Shown here in pieces: positions 1-7,497 of a stretch of DNA of 12,962 bases. The position numbers and the translations under genes are program-made. Source of the DNA: Setaria digitata (Eukaryota > Nematoda > Chromadorea > Rhabditida > Setariidae); contig RCAB01000911.1 in NCBI GenBank assembly GCA_003640385.1, positions 1 to 12,962 on the forward strand. Reading direction: 5' to 3'. Under the pieces are notes generated by a model that worked only from the letters and a program-made list of their open reading frames with translations, had not been told where the DNA came from and did not search any database. The stretch's first letter is position 1. Every line of letters starts with the position of its first letter.

Positions 1-58
1 ATAATGATAATGATAATGATAATAATAATGATAATGATAATAATAATGATAATAATAA
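1..58. repeat. GATAAT/AATAAT microsatellite
   Basis: An imperfect trinucleotide-based array of GATAAT and AATAAT units opens the window and continues off its left edge. It is simple sequence with no coding potential. Confidence 0.85.
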
Positions 59-737
59 GAACAATGATAATATTTTAATAGCAATAATAGGAAAGCATTT
101 TATTAGTATTAAAATTATTTGACATAAATAGTGATAATGAAAGCACTCTTCTCTATTTTAAAATTGTACACTTTGAAATTTGGTACGCCATAAGGATTAT
201 TCTTAACAATCAATTTCGCACTTTTTTCACTGTAAAACGCAATAATATAAGTAATAATTATCATTTTAGGCCAACTATTTTTACAAAAAAAAAGTAAGAT
301 TAATAGCTTTAAATGTGGTAAAAATAATTTGAAATTAAATATGGGTTTGTATTTTCAGTGGGAAAAGAGGTATAATATTTATTAGAAATGATTGGATGGT
401 AAAGTTTGAGAATGAGTTTTTCCCTTCCTTTTTTTTTCCGCTTTTAAATTTCATTTTCACAGAAATAGAAAAGATGTTCTCTTTTCTATATTGTTTTTTT
501 TTTTATTTCTCTTTTTTGCTACTGTTAAACAGTTTTCAAGTCATTTAAAAGTTAAATAAAATTTAAAATTTAGAAATAAAATTCTTACATTAACATAATG
601 GATTGCTTTTTTAATTTGCATATACTAAGATAATAAAAAATATTTGGCAATTAATTCTTTTATACGCTAAATATTTGAATAATGTTTTGGACCTAGATCG
701 TTTGATATTAGCTTAGCTCAATTTGTAATTTCAATTA

Positions 738-855
738 TTTTAATTGCAGTAGCTTTTAAATTTAGCTATGGGACGATATTTTAATTTCAGTTTAGATGTG
801 GGAAGTTAGACTGGTGACAAGTAGAGAGGTCTGGGGTATAAATTTTGAAAAGTAA
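738..855 (+). other. Two acceptor-like sites followed by a 19-codon ORF
   Basis: Two nematode-style splice acceptors lie about 41 bp apart: TTTTAATTGCAG ending near 749 and TTTTAATTTCAG ending at 790. Five bases after the second is an ATG (796) opening a 19-residue frame that starts MWEVRLVTSREVWG and stops at 853-855. A possible donor, GAG|GTCTGG, lies inside it. The segment is richer in G than its surroundings. It could be a short trans-spliced first exon, but an ORF this short is expected by chance and no family is recognised. Confidence 0.12.
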
Positions 856-1074
856 TTTTTTAATTGTAAAATTAGTTACCAATCAATCACAGATAAAAAG
901 AATATCGCAGAAACACCCTGATATTGTTTGCATCATCAAACAGTTCAAAGGTAGCGTCTTTTTTAATTCTATAAAAAAAAACAAAAGTGATAATCAATCA
1001 TTTTTTATCAGTGTTTATGTCGACACCATCTGCCTTTCGCTTTCTTTTTTTTTGTAATTAATTATCATTTCTTC

Positions 1075-1078
<4 letters not shown>

Positions 1079-1116
<38 letters not shown>

Positions 1117-1134
1117 AAATTAAAAAAAANAAAA
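1079..1134. repeat. Poly(A) tract with an assembly N
   Basis: A run of about 35 A (1079-1113) is followed by AT-only sequence and a second A run interrupted by a single N at 1130. The N inside a homopolymer points to an unresolved run length in the assembly rather than biology. Confidence 0.85.
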
Positions 1135-1226
1135 GAATTTTGTAATGTTTTGTGTTGTTTTTTTTATTTCCTGTTCGAAAAAAATTTCCGGTTTTAACCA
1201 ATAAAAATATGTCTGAATGGAAAAAA

Positions 1227-1255
1227 CGCTATCAATGATAATGATATTGATAGCG
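1227..1255. repeat. Perfect 10-bp inverted repeat, 9-nt loop
   Basis: CGCTATCAAT (1227-1236) and ATTGATAGCG (1246-1255) are exact reverse complements separated by GATAATGAT. The stem has four G/C pairs, unusual for this AT-rich surround. No coding or T-run terminator accompanies it. It could be a protein-binding dyad or a small cruciform; the function is unknown. Confidence 0.55.
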
Positions 1256-1563
1256 GCGATGGCATTTGTTACCTATATTGCATTATTCCATAAAATAACC
1301 TAACTTTTACCCATTAAATGAGGAATTTTTCTTTTTTTTTTTTTCTCATGCAAATTACTGCACATAACAACAAAAAAAAAAAAAATTCAATTAAATAAAA
1401 TAAATTGATAGATATTGAAAGACATTTGACATTCATAGCTCGAAGGCCAGAAAGAGGATAAAAAAAGAAAAAAAAAAAGAAGAAGAGCGCATTAATTTCA
1501 CTTTTAAAACATTTTTATTTTATTTCCTTGATGAATGACAAAAAAAAAAGAAAAAGACATTTG

Positions 1564-1695
1564 CTACCAGTTTAAAGATTCAGAACAATTAACTATAACA
1601 GGTAGACTAGTGTAACTGTTACAATAATCATAAGACTGATTATTGATAACTGTTGAAGTAATCACAGGATAAGCCAGGATAAGCAGAACTGGTAG
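1564..1695. repeat. Possible small foldback element
   Basis: CTACCAGTT at 1564-1572 is matched by its exact reverse complement AACTGGTAG at 1687-1695, bracketing about 130 bp. Inside is a second perfect 9-bp inverted repeat, CAATAATCA (1622-1630) and TGATTATTG (1637-1645), and a 10-bp-period direct repeat AGGATAAGC (1666-1674, 1676-1684). This resembles the layout of a tiny MITE, but I see no clear target-site duplication and the arms are not complementary over their length. Confidence 0.25.
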
Positions 1696-2107
1696 AATCG
1701 ATGCTTATTTAGGATTTTCACTTTTTAAGATAATAAGATAAAAACAAAAAAAAAAAGAGAGAGAGATGAAGAAATGTAAATAAATGAATCAGATTTGGAT
1801 AATTAATATTTATATCATTTATATTGAACTTATTAATTACTCAATTTCCTCTTATGTATTAAAAGAAAAAAAAAAAAAAAATCCTAAATTTTTAGCAAGC
1901 ATTGCTGAAATTAAAAATCAAGCACTTGAAAAAAAAAATCATTCCAACATGTTTTAATTAATGCACTTTTAACAATTTTAATTTAATTAAATATCATCCC
2001 GAAAATATACACACATTTCGCTATTCCTATTATCAAAAGTTATAATTTTTTTTTAATAAAATGAAAGAAAAGAAAAAAAAAAAAAAAACTAGTATGAATT
2101 ATTGTTA

Positions 2108-2116
2108 ACTAACCTG
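2108..2116 (-). other. Splice donor of the collagen exon
   Basis: Read on the minus strand the junction is CAG|GTTAGT, with the intron GT at 2113-2112. It falls in phase 0 after a glutamine codon. Reading on through it gives only Val-Ser and then a TAA stop at 2107-2105, as expected if translation does not continue there. Confidence 0.75.
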
Positions 2117-2350
2117 TGTTCGTGTTACTTCTCGCCAAATATTACTTGAACGTGATTTACAAAAATCTACTTCATTTTGCATAACAGATTGTACATGTTG
2201 AAGATAATTATAAAACATTGGTACGGTAAGTGCGCAAATTAATGAAGCTATAGTTGATAATGCTACACCGTAGAATGCAACCCTTCGAAGATTCTCCGCT
2301 TCTTGTTGCCTCTTCTTATAATTTGTTGCATCATCCAAGGGAGGCCTCAT
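2114..2350 (-). CDS. Nematode cuticular collagen, N-terminal exon (partial gene)
   Basis: This exon encodes the first 79 residues of a cuticle collagen, a secreted structural protein of the nematode exoskeleton made by the hypodermis. The ATG at 2350-2348 is used because it follows a splice acceptor by two bases; an in-frame GTG one codon upstream is not a eukaryotic start. Residues 1-22 form a charged cytosolic tail ending LRR, about 24-46 form the signal-anchor membrane segment (VAFYGVALSTIASLICAL...VPM), and 47-79 carry the conserved YNYLQHVQ, EVDFCK and IWREV motifs. This is the nematode cuticle collagen N-terminal domain (Pfam Col_cuticle_N). The exon stops before the usual basic cleavage site and before any Gly-X-Y repeat, both of which must lie on later exons not in the window. 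I cannot assign a particular col, dpy, bli or sqt orthologue. Confidence 0.93.
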
Positions 2351-2362
2351 CACTGCAAACTG
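2351..2362 (-). promoter_or_regulatory. Splice acceptor immediately before the collagen ATG, probable SL trans-splice site
   Basis: On the minus strand the sequence reads AGTTTGCAG|TGATG, with the AG at 2354-2353 and the start codon two bases later. A T run lies about 25 bp further upstream. Acceptors this close to the ATG are typical of nematode messages receiving a spliced leader. A cis-spliced 5' UTR exon farther right would look the same, so the trans-splicing call is inference. Confidence 0.55.
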
Positions 2363-2414
2363 CTTTTTTCACTTTTAAATTATCGAAAAAAAAAAAAACA
2401 CAATAATACGCACA

Positions 2415-2475
2415 GCTTCAGAAGCACACGACAGATGGTGCTACTGATGTAACACAGTGCTTCAGAAGCACACGA
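2415..2475. promoter_or_regulatory. 17-bp direct repeat with palindromic core upstream of the collagen gene
   Basis: GCTTCAGAAGCACACGA occurs exactly at 2415-2431 and again at 2459-2475, 44 bp apart start to start. Each copy begins with the odd palindrome GCTTC-A-GAAGC. The pair lies about 65-125 bp upstream of the collagen start codon, in the richest non-coding sequence of the local flank, and an E-box-like CAGATG lies between the copies. Spacing and position fit a repeated transcription-factor site. The core has TTC and GAA separated by one base, not the two of a heat-shock element. Confidence 0.5.
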
Positions 2476-2858
2476 ACATCATTATGGAGTTATTATATTC
2501 CACAATAAATTTGTATTCAGATTCAACGGATATGGTTGAAAGATAATTCTTTAAGAAGGCGAAAAAGAAAAAAAAAAAAAAGGACTATGACAAGGATAAG
2601 ATTTATGGGAGAGAAGTTAATTGTGATATCAGAATAATATGTGTAAAAAAAAAAAGACGAAAAGAAAAATGACACATAATTCATGGAAAATATTATAGAG
2701 ATAATTTAAAATGAACATTATTTAGACCTATTTTAACTCTTCCTCCAAAAAGAAAAAAAAAAAAAAAAAAAAGAAAGAATGAAAAGAAAAATATTTTATT
2801 ATCATCCCATGTGCAATAATAAATAAATTAAAATAGATTGTTTATCAAAGAAACTTGA
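2476..2858. other. AT-rich upstream flank, no gene seen
   Basis: This stretch contains poly(A) tracts and two AGATAA (GATA-type) words near 2542 and 2699. GATA factors do drive hypodermal collagen genes in nematodes, but such words are frequent by chance in this composition. No coding region is supported. Confidence 0.5.
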
Positions 2859-3002
2859 TAATTTCTAAAATTCAAATTGAATTTTGAAGGTTCTCATCCA
2901 AATTCATCTAGCTAAAAGTACTTCCTTTCAAGGACTGATTTACTCTGACTAATTTCTAAAATACACTTTCAAACTTCTCCAGCTAACAGTACTTTTTTTC
3001 AA
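2859..3002 (+). repeat. Imperfect tandem duplication
   Basis: Two copies begin TAATTTCTAAAA (2859 and 2950) and end with AGCTAAAAGTACTTCCTTTCAA-like sequence (2910-2931, with the second copy at 2981-3002 carrying four substitutions). The right copy is about 20 bp shorter in the middle. It is a diverged local duplication without coding potential. Confidence 0.55.
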
Positions 3003-3065
3003 ATAGCAAAAAAGATAATTTCGAATATCAATCATTAACAAAAAAAAAAAAAAAAAAAAGAAGAA

Positions 3066-3091
3066 AGAGAGCGAAAATTTTTTCGCTCTCT
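3066..3091. repeat. 12-bp perfect inverted repeat
   Basis: AGAGAGCGAAAA (3066-3077) and TTTTCGCTCTCT (3080-3091) are exact reverse complements separated by two T. The result is a 26-bp near-perfect palindrome flanked by purine-rich sequence. No nearby gene end is identified, so a role is not assigned. Confidence 0.6.
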
Positions 3092-3560
3092 AAAGAAGAA
3101 GAAAAGTGATGAAGGAAAATTGCCATGGAATGTAAACTGAATGAATGATTAAATCTTCTACTGAGGTTCAGATTGTCATTAATCAGAAGTGGAAAGTGAT
3201 AGGAGAGAGGTAAAGGGAAAGTGATAAATTGAATTTGATATATTATCATTATCAGATATACTATACCCGAATTCACTCTATCTAACTATCTCTCTATTAA
3301 TTTGAGAATAATTCAAAGGCTGATAAAAAGTGGAAACAGAGATAATCTAATTCTAATTGTCGTATGCAATCTTAATTAAAATTAAAAATTGAATTTCTTT
3401 TTTTTTTGTTTTCAAATTTGTTAAATCACTAAATTGCGCTACTGTTAAATGTTAAAAAGCAAGTAAACAGGCAACAATCCGCCATCATCATGTCATTTTT
3501 CCCATTTTCGCCTTACCTTTTATATATATATCTGCATTGTGATGTGATGGTAGCATTGAA

Positions 3561-3675
3561 GTGCGGGAATCGGGGAGGGACGGGGGAAAGGGGGGGGGGA
3601 TAGGCAAGTATGGGAGGGACAAGAAGAATCGAGATGCGGGAATCGGGGAGGGAGGGACGGGATAGACGGGGTGGG
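3561..3675 (+). repeat. G-rich minisatellite-like block with G-quadruplex potential
   Basis: In an otherwise AT-rich window this 115-bp block is dominated by G on the plus strand. GGGAGGGAC occurs at 3573-3581, 3612-3620 and 3650-3658. A longer unit, GCGGGAATCGGGGAGGGA, occurs at 3563-3580 and 3636-3653. Two stretches meet the usual four-tract G-quadruplex pattern: 3572-3599, ending in a run of ten G, and 3638-3675. Frames open on both strands here because the sequence is low in T-A, so the ORFs are not evidence for a gene. Confidence 0.7.
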
Positions 3676-3960
3676 TCACGTAGTAGCACCGCCATCTCCA
3701 CGCAATCGTTCTTCCCACCTTCCGTTTTCAACAGGACTTATGGTGACACTCCCACCTGTGACACTACCTTCTTGTCACAGCTAGTCCCTACTCCATCATC
3801 ACTTCCATCTAACCGGGTATCCCACCCACAATTCTGTCCTGGTACACCTGGCATGACTGTTCTGGCTGCTACTCCGAGATCTAAGTTCCTCCTTCAGCCT
3901 AGTTTCCCGACTGTTCCCTGCTCTGGCTGCTAGTACCACTTCAGTTCCTTCTTTAGCCTA
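3676..3960 (+). repeat. GC-richer, C/T-leaning block with imperfect internal repeats
   Basis: This block directly follows the G-rich one. GTGACACT recurs at 3743-3750 and 3758-3765. A longer imperfect duplication starts with GACTGTTC (3855 and 3909) and continues through CTGGCTGCT (3862 and 3923) to related CTTCAGCCTAG / CTTTAGCCTAAG ends. A plus-strand frame runs 3610-3933 (107 codons from an ATG), but its N-terminal third is the G-rich repeat and the product is low in recognisable features. It could be an old repeat element, a non-coding transcript or a degenerate gene. I cannot identify it. Confidence 0.45.
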
Positions 3961-3993
3961 AGCCTTTTTCCTCAGGACGAGGTGAAAGTTAAT

Positions 3994-4028
3994 GCAAAAA
4001 TGATTGTAAAAATCACAATCATGTTTGC
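3994..4028. repeat. 14-bp inverted repeat with one mismatch
   Basis: GCAAAAATGATTGT (3994-4007) pairs with ACAATCATGTTTGC (4015-4028) across a 7-nt loop with a single A/C mismatch. It sits at the right edge of the GC-richer island, so it may mark the boundary of an inserted element; no partner of this arm was found at the left edge. A TATAAAA word lies just downstream near 4034. Confidence 0.5.
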
Positions 4029-4029
4029 G

Positions 4030-4584
4030 TCTTTTATAAAAGAGAAAGAGAACGAAACAAAAATGAAAAGAACTGTAAAATTTATTTACTAGCTATCACT
4101 AGTCTCATTTAAAGTAGTAATTAGACTAATTAGTTAAACATTTAAAAAGAACTACAAATGTGAAGATGACAAGTCATCTGAGTTAGTCATACGTCTTAAC
4201 TGTATCCTGTTAATTGTGTAAAAGTTTACAGTTTAAAGTAAACCATCTCACAATTTTTGTCACTGTAATGTGTTTCATCTAAAAGCTATCAATCTGTGTG
4301 TCCTAAGTATTTCCATAAGGTATTTGCGACAAGAGAGGGAACAAATACAAAAAACCATAAAATCTTTTTTCTATACAGGTCACGTAAATCAAGTGACTTT
4401 TACTCATTTACTGATCGTTAGAGGTCAAGAAGTATGGAAAATTTCGCTTATCAGCAATATCATTTTGTAATTGTTTAAGCACTATTTGATTTGGAAAATT
4501 GTAAAAATCCAATATCTCTCCTTTTCTCATCCTTTTTCATTCTTTGTGCAGAATTTAAAAAATAAAAATAAAAGTAAAAATAAA
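4030..4584. other. AT-rich spacer, one chance-level open frame
   Basis: A plus-strand frame at 4270-4470 (66 codons, beginning with GTG) is open. It contains a donor-like AAG|GTATTT near 4319 and an acceptor-like CTATACAG|GTC near 4379, about 60 bp apart, which is a nematode-like intron size. The flanking exon sequences have no recognisable domain and frames of this length are expected at random. I do not call a gene. Confidence 0.4.
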
Positions 4585-4633
4585 GAATAATAATAATAAT
4601 AACAATAATAATAATACTAATAATAATAATAAT
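4585..4633. repeat. AAT trinucleotide microsatellite
   Basis: About 48 bp of AAT/TAA repeats, with two interruptions reading AAC and ACT. Confidence 0.85.
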
Positions 4634-5384
4634 GTAGTTTCGCATCTTTTTCAAGGAAAAAAAAAATCCGAAGACTATATTAAGCAGACAGAATTGGTTA
4701 CTGTAACGCGTACTGTAAATGATGAATATCGTAAAAGATATCAATTATGCGACATTATTAATCAAATCAAAGTTAATAGTTTTTGCTGGGACAAGTATAT
4801 CTTCTTTTTTTTTTTTAAAAAAAAAAAAAAAGAAAAGGAAAGAAAAAGTTTATTTTATTTTAATGGACTGATTCTGCGCCTCAGCGAACAAAATATTCAA
4901 TCATTCATTCATTCTTTTTGATGAGTTTATCAGTGCATTATAGAAAGTTTAACATGGAATTTTTTTTTTTTTTAAGGAATTTGATAATTACGCACATAAG
5001 ACAAACAATCAATTATTGCGCAAAATTAAATCTTTCTATGCGTCAATTTTTCGGGAATTTAATTTAGAAATTACAAAAGTTGAATGAACTGAAAAAGAAC
5101 CGAATCAAAATTTTCGGGTACTAAAATTTTTAGAGGCACCTACCTACACCATATCAATAATATTTTCTCATTTCTTTCTTACTTACAAATAGTTAATAAA
5201 ATTTAAAAATAAAAAAATAAAAAAGAAAGAAAGAAAAAATAAGATCATTTTTCTTTTTTTTTTTAGAAAATTATTTAAAAATTACTGAAGTTAAAGCAAC
5301 CAATTGAATAAAGAAGGAAAAATGATCATAAAATATATAAAAATTAATTAATTTACTCAAATTTTCTAATTATATTTTACATAC

Positions 5385-5403
5385 AATAATAATAATAATA
5401 ATT
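5385..5403. repeat. AAT microsatellite
   Basis: Six consecutive AAT units in AT-rich spacer. Confidence 0.8.
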
Positions 5404-5677
5404 TTAGTTATATTAATGCATACATTTGTGATAGTGATGATAACTTGATAATGCTAATTATTTTAGTGATATGCTTTAAAAAAAAAAAAAAAAAAAACTA
5501 TAAATATGCTAAAATGAACATAATTTATTAGCCAAAAAAAAAAAAAAAAAACGGAAAATTCATAAATGATAAATAATATGCAACAAAATGAAGAAATATC
5601 TCTAGCATATATCCTTGATATAAAAGGAGTAATAGCTATAGAATACGATTTTATCAATATCATATTTTATTACCGCA

Positions 5678-5712
5678 TTATCACACCCATCTATTTTATT
5701 ATCACATCCATC
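5678..5712 (+). repeat. 21-bp-period tandem repeat
   Basis: TTATCACACCCATC (5678-5691) and TTATCACATCCATC (5699-5712) differ at one base and are 21 bp apart, joined by ATTTTATT-type sequence that also precedes the first copy. A small local duplication. Confidence 0.5.
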
Positions 5713-6404
5713 ATTATTACATTGATAAAACTGTTGACTGATTAAAATAGACTGATCATAATTTACATCAACATATCACTGACAAATAACATTTAGCAAT
5801 AAATAAACAATAAACATTTTTACAATTGCATCAAATTATCAAATAAATATGAATTATTTCAAAATTTTTCATTATCTAAAATGAAATAATAGATGAGAAA
5901 ATTAGGCATGGAAATTTATTTTATTTTTTGTTTATTTCTTTTAACAAACATACAATTAATAAAATGAAAAAAAAAAAAGTTTATTGTTGAAAAATGAAAG
6001 AAAAAAAAATTAAATAAATAAATAAATAAAAATGAATGGATTGAAAATAGCAAAAAAAAAAAAAAGAATTGTTTGCTCTAGAAAATATTTGATTGGTACC
6101 GTTATAATGAAGCATGGAAAAATTGGATAATTGAACGAAACAAAGAAAAAATTAGCAGGTTTTTAAAAGAACATGCCCATCGGCTGGTATAAATCAAAGA
6201 TTCATAAATTATTTGATCGAAGTGGAGGAAAAAAAAAAAAAAAAAAAAAAGAAAACTAAGATTTGGAAAAAAGTTTTTCTGGAAAAAAAAAAAAAAAAAG
6301 AGAAAAAAGAAAAAGAAAATGAACATTTTACCAAACGAAGAATAAAGCTGTAATTTTCATTATTTAAATATCAATCATTATTATTCATCCGAGATTTGCA
6401 ATTT

Positions 6405-6408
<4 letters not shown>

Positions 6409-6434
<26 letters not shown>
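6409..6434. repeat. Poly(T) tract of 26 bases
   Basis: An uninterrupted T run; homopolymer length may be imprecise in the assembly. Confidence 0.85.
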
Positions 6435-6439
<5 letters not shown>

Positions 6440-6469
6440 TTTCTATCTTTTATAATATTTTTGATTAAA

Positions 6470-6631
6470 ATGTTTTTTATTTTATTAGTTAAATATAATT
6501 TTAAAAGAGAGAGAGAGAGAGAGGCGAGGAAGAGGTTTCTCTCTTTATTTGACCACAAATACTTCTGGGAGAATGGTCTGGCCAATTCTGGCTATAAAGT
6601 CAACAAAAAAAAAAAAAAAAAAAAAAATTAA
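6470..6631 (+). other. Unrecognised 53-codon ORF across an AG repeat and a GC-richer block
   Basis: The frame starts at ATG 6470, crosses an AG microsatellite (6506-6523, read as Arg-Glu repeats), then a 75-bp block of more balanced composition (6529-6604) read as FLSLFDHKYFWENGLANSGY. It ends through poly-lysine from the A run 6605-6627 at TAA 6629-6631. The opposite strand of the same block is also open (reading VDFIARIGQTILPEVFVVK to a stop), preceded on that strand by a T run and TTTATAG, so a minus-strand terminal exon is an alternative. No family is recognised and the reading could be chance. Confidence 0.15.
6605..6627. repeat. Poly(A) tract of 23 bases
   Basis: An uninterrupted A run, read as T on the minus strand just before the possible minus-strand exon in 6529-6604. 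Confidence 0.8.
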
Positions 6632-7090
6632 AATAAAAATAAAAAAAAAATGAACGCAGAAACGATTAGATGCTTAGTATAATTTAATTTTAGAATTGAT
6701 CATGCTAATGTTACTAATATTATTATTTTTATTGCCGTTACTGTTATTGCTTTATTGCTGCTATTATTATAATTAACTAATTAATTAACCGGTGGCTATT
6801 ATTGTCATATTGCATGCATTAGTATTTCTATTATTTTGCATTCATTTCCACTTTAAAATGAATACTTAAAGCTAATAAGAGAGGAATAAAAATTTCAGAA
6901 GTTTTGCTCTTACAGCTATAGTTTATCTGCTATCATCAAATTTCACTTTGAAAATATTCACTGAACCAATCTACTAATAAACTAAATTAGAAACAAAACA
7001 GATTAGCATGTTAGAAGAAATTTTTTATTTTGCTTTAAATTGGCATTTTAGTAATTTTTTAATTACACTGAAAATTTTTTAATTATAATA

Positions 7091-7267
7091 ATGATCATAT
7101 GGATAATAATGAGAAACATGCTGGAATGGAAGTTTACAAATGGAAAAAATGGGAGGAAAAATGAAAACGGAAATGATAATAAAAATGTCAATTCATTCGA
7201 GGATGATATCAATGATAAGGAGCAATCTCCGTCAACAATCGATCACTTGATGAAGATGAAATCTTGA
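7091..7267 (+). other. Unrecognised small acidic ORF, 58 codons
   Basis: From ATG 7091 a frame runs 58 codons to TGA 7265-7267. Its second half is hydrophilic and acid-rich (VNSFEDDINDKEQSPSTIDH), with balanced codons compared with the poly-K/poly-F frames elsewhere. A TTTTAG acceptor ends at 7051, and a canonical AATAAA follows the stop at 7369-7374. A second frame starting at ATG 7099 (MDNNEKHAGMEVYKWKKWEE, stop 7162-7164) overlaps the first half and also looks protein-like; it would join the acidic frame if the A5 run near 7157-7161 were one base shorter. No homologue is recognised, and a 58-codon frame is within chance expectation. Confidence 0.22.
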
Positions 7268-7368
7268 CCTTCAACTTTCTTCAACTTTTTTTTTTAACCT
7301 GAGCTTTAAATTTTTCCTTTTTGAATATTTTATGCCCGATCATTATCTGGCTATTCGCTCATATCAAT

Positions 7369-7374
7369 AATAAA
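7369..7374 (+). terminator. AATAAA polyadenylation signal candidate
   Basis: A canonical hexamer 102 bp after the stop of the 7091-7267 ORF. The hexamer is common by chance in this composition, so it supports that ORF only weakly. Confidence 0.2.
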
Positions 7375-7497
7375 GAGGGAAAAAAGGAAGAAAAAAAAAA
7401 TTTAATTTAAATAAAATTGCTGAAATGTTCAAATAATTTTTAGAAATGAAAGTTTGAAATTATTATTGCTGAAAAATTTACCCTTACAATGATTAAG

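Larger units (their letters stand above)
1..2113 (-). other. Putative long first intron of the collagen gene (left part), otherwise no gene
   Basis: The collagen exon at 2114-2350 ends in a good minus-strand splice donor, so everything to its left in the window should be intron if the gene is intact. I searched this stretch on the minus strand for the glycine-every-third-residue pattern of a collagen helix, which would show as CC every nine bases on the plus strand, and found none. It holds poly(A)/poly(T) tracts, small inverted repeats and AT-rich spacer. The next collagen exon must lie beyond position 1, giving an intron of more than 2.1 kb, or the gene is a fragment. The intron call is inference. 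Confidence 0.4.
4634..6408. other. AT-rich spacer, no gene seen
   Basis: This is a long stretch of A+T-rich sequence with poly(A)/poly(T) runs (for example near 4803-4830, 5478-5498, 5534-5550, 6231-6250), short AAAG and AAAT arrays near 5217-5240 and 6008-6030, and an AAT microsatellite at 5385-5403. Open frames on the minus strand at 5463-5663 and 6102-6326 are made mostly of phenylalanine from poly(A) on the plus strand. No splice-bounded coding segment could be supported. Confidence 0.6.

Noticed and set aside
845..1057. 70-codon plus-strand ORF from a TTG
   Set aside because: It lacks an ATG at its start and has AT-rich composition throughout; its length is within chance expectation.
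2415..2475. Heat-shock element in the repeated GCTTCAGAAGC
   Set aside because: Heat-shock elements have two bases between TTC and GAA; here there is one.
3028..3276. 82-codon minus-strand ORF
   Set aside because: It starts in ordinary AT-rich sequence and ends in poly-phenylalanine, with no motif, and spans a perfect palindrome. Its length is within chance for this composition.
3488..3731. Two overlapping proline/serine-rich minus-strand ORFs, with a donor-like AAAAG|GTAAGG near 3515
   Set aside because: They are translations of the G-rich repeat read from the C-rich strand and overlap each other in different frames. No domain is recognisable, and a donor-like word alone is not enough.
4270..4470. 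66-codon plus-strand ORF with an internal intron-like segment
   Set aside because: It starts with GTG. The donor and acceptor words are plausible, but the spliced reading soon stops and no family is recognised.
4475..4744. 89-codon minus-strand ORF rich in Ile, Phe and Tyr
   Set aside because: It is largely translation of the AAT microsatellite and adjacent A runs, not a membrane protein.
4694..4921. 75-codon plus-strand ORF
   Set aside because: It crosses T and A homopolymers read as poly-Phe and poly-Lys and has no recognisable domain.
6102..6326. 74-codon minus-strand ORF
   Set aside because: It is dominated by poly-phenylalanine from A runs on the plus strand; stop-free homopolymers explain its length.
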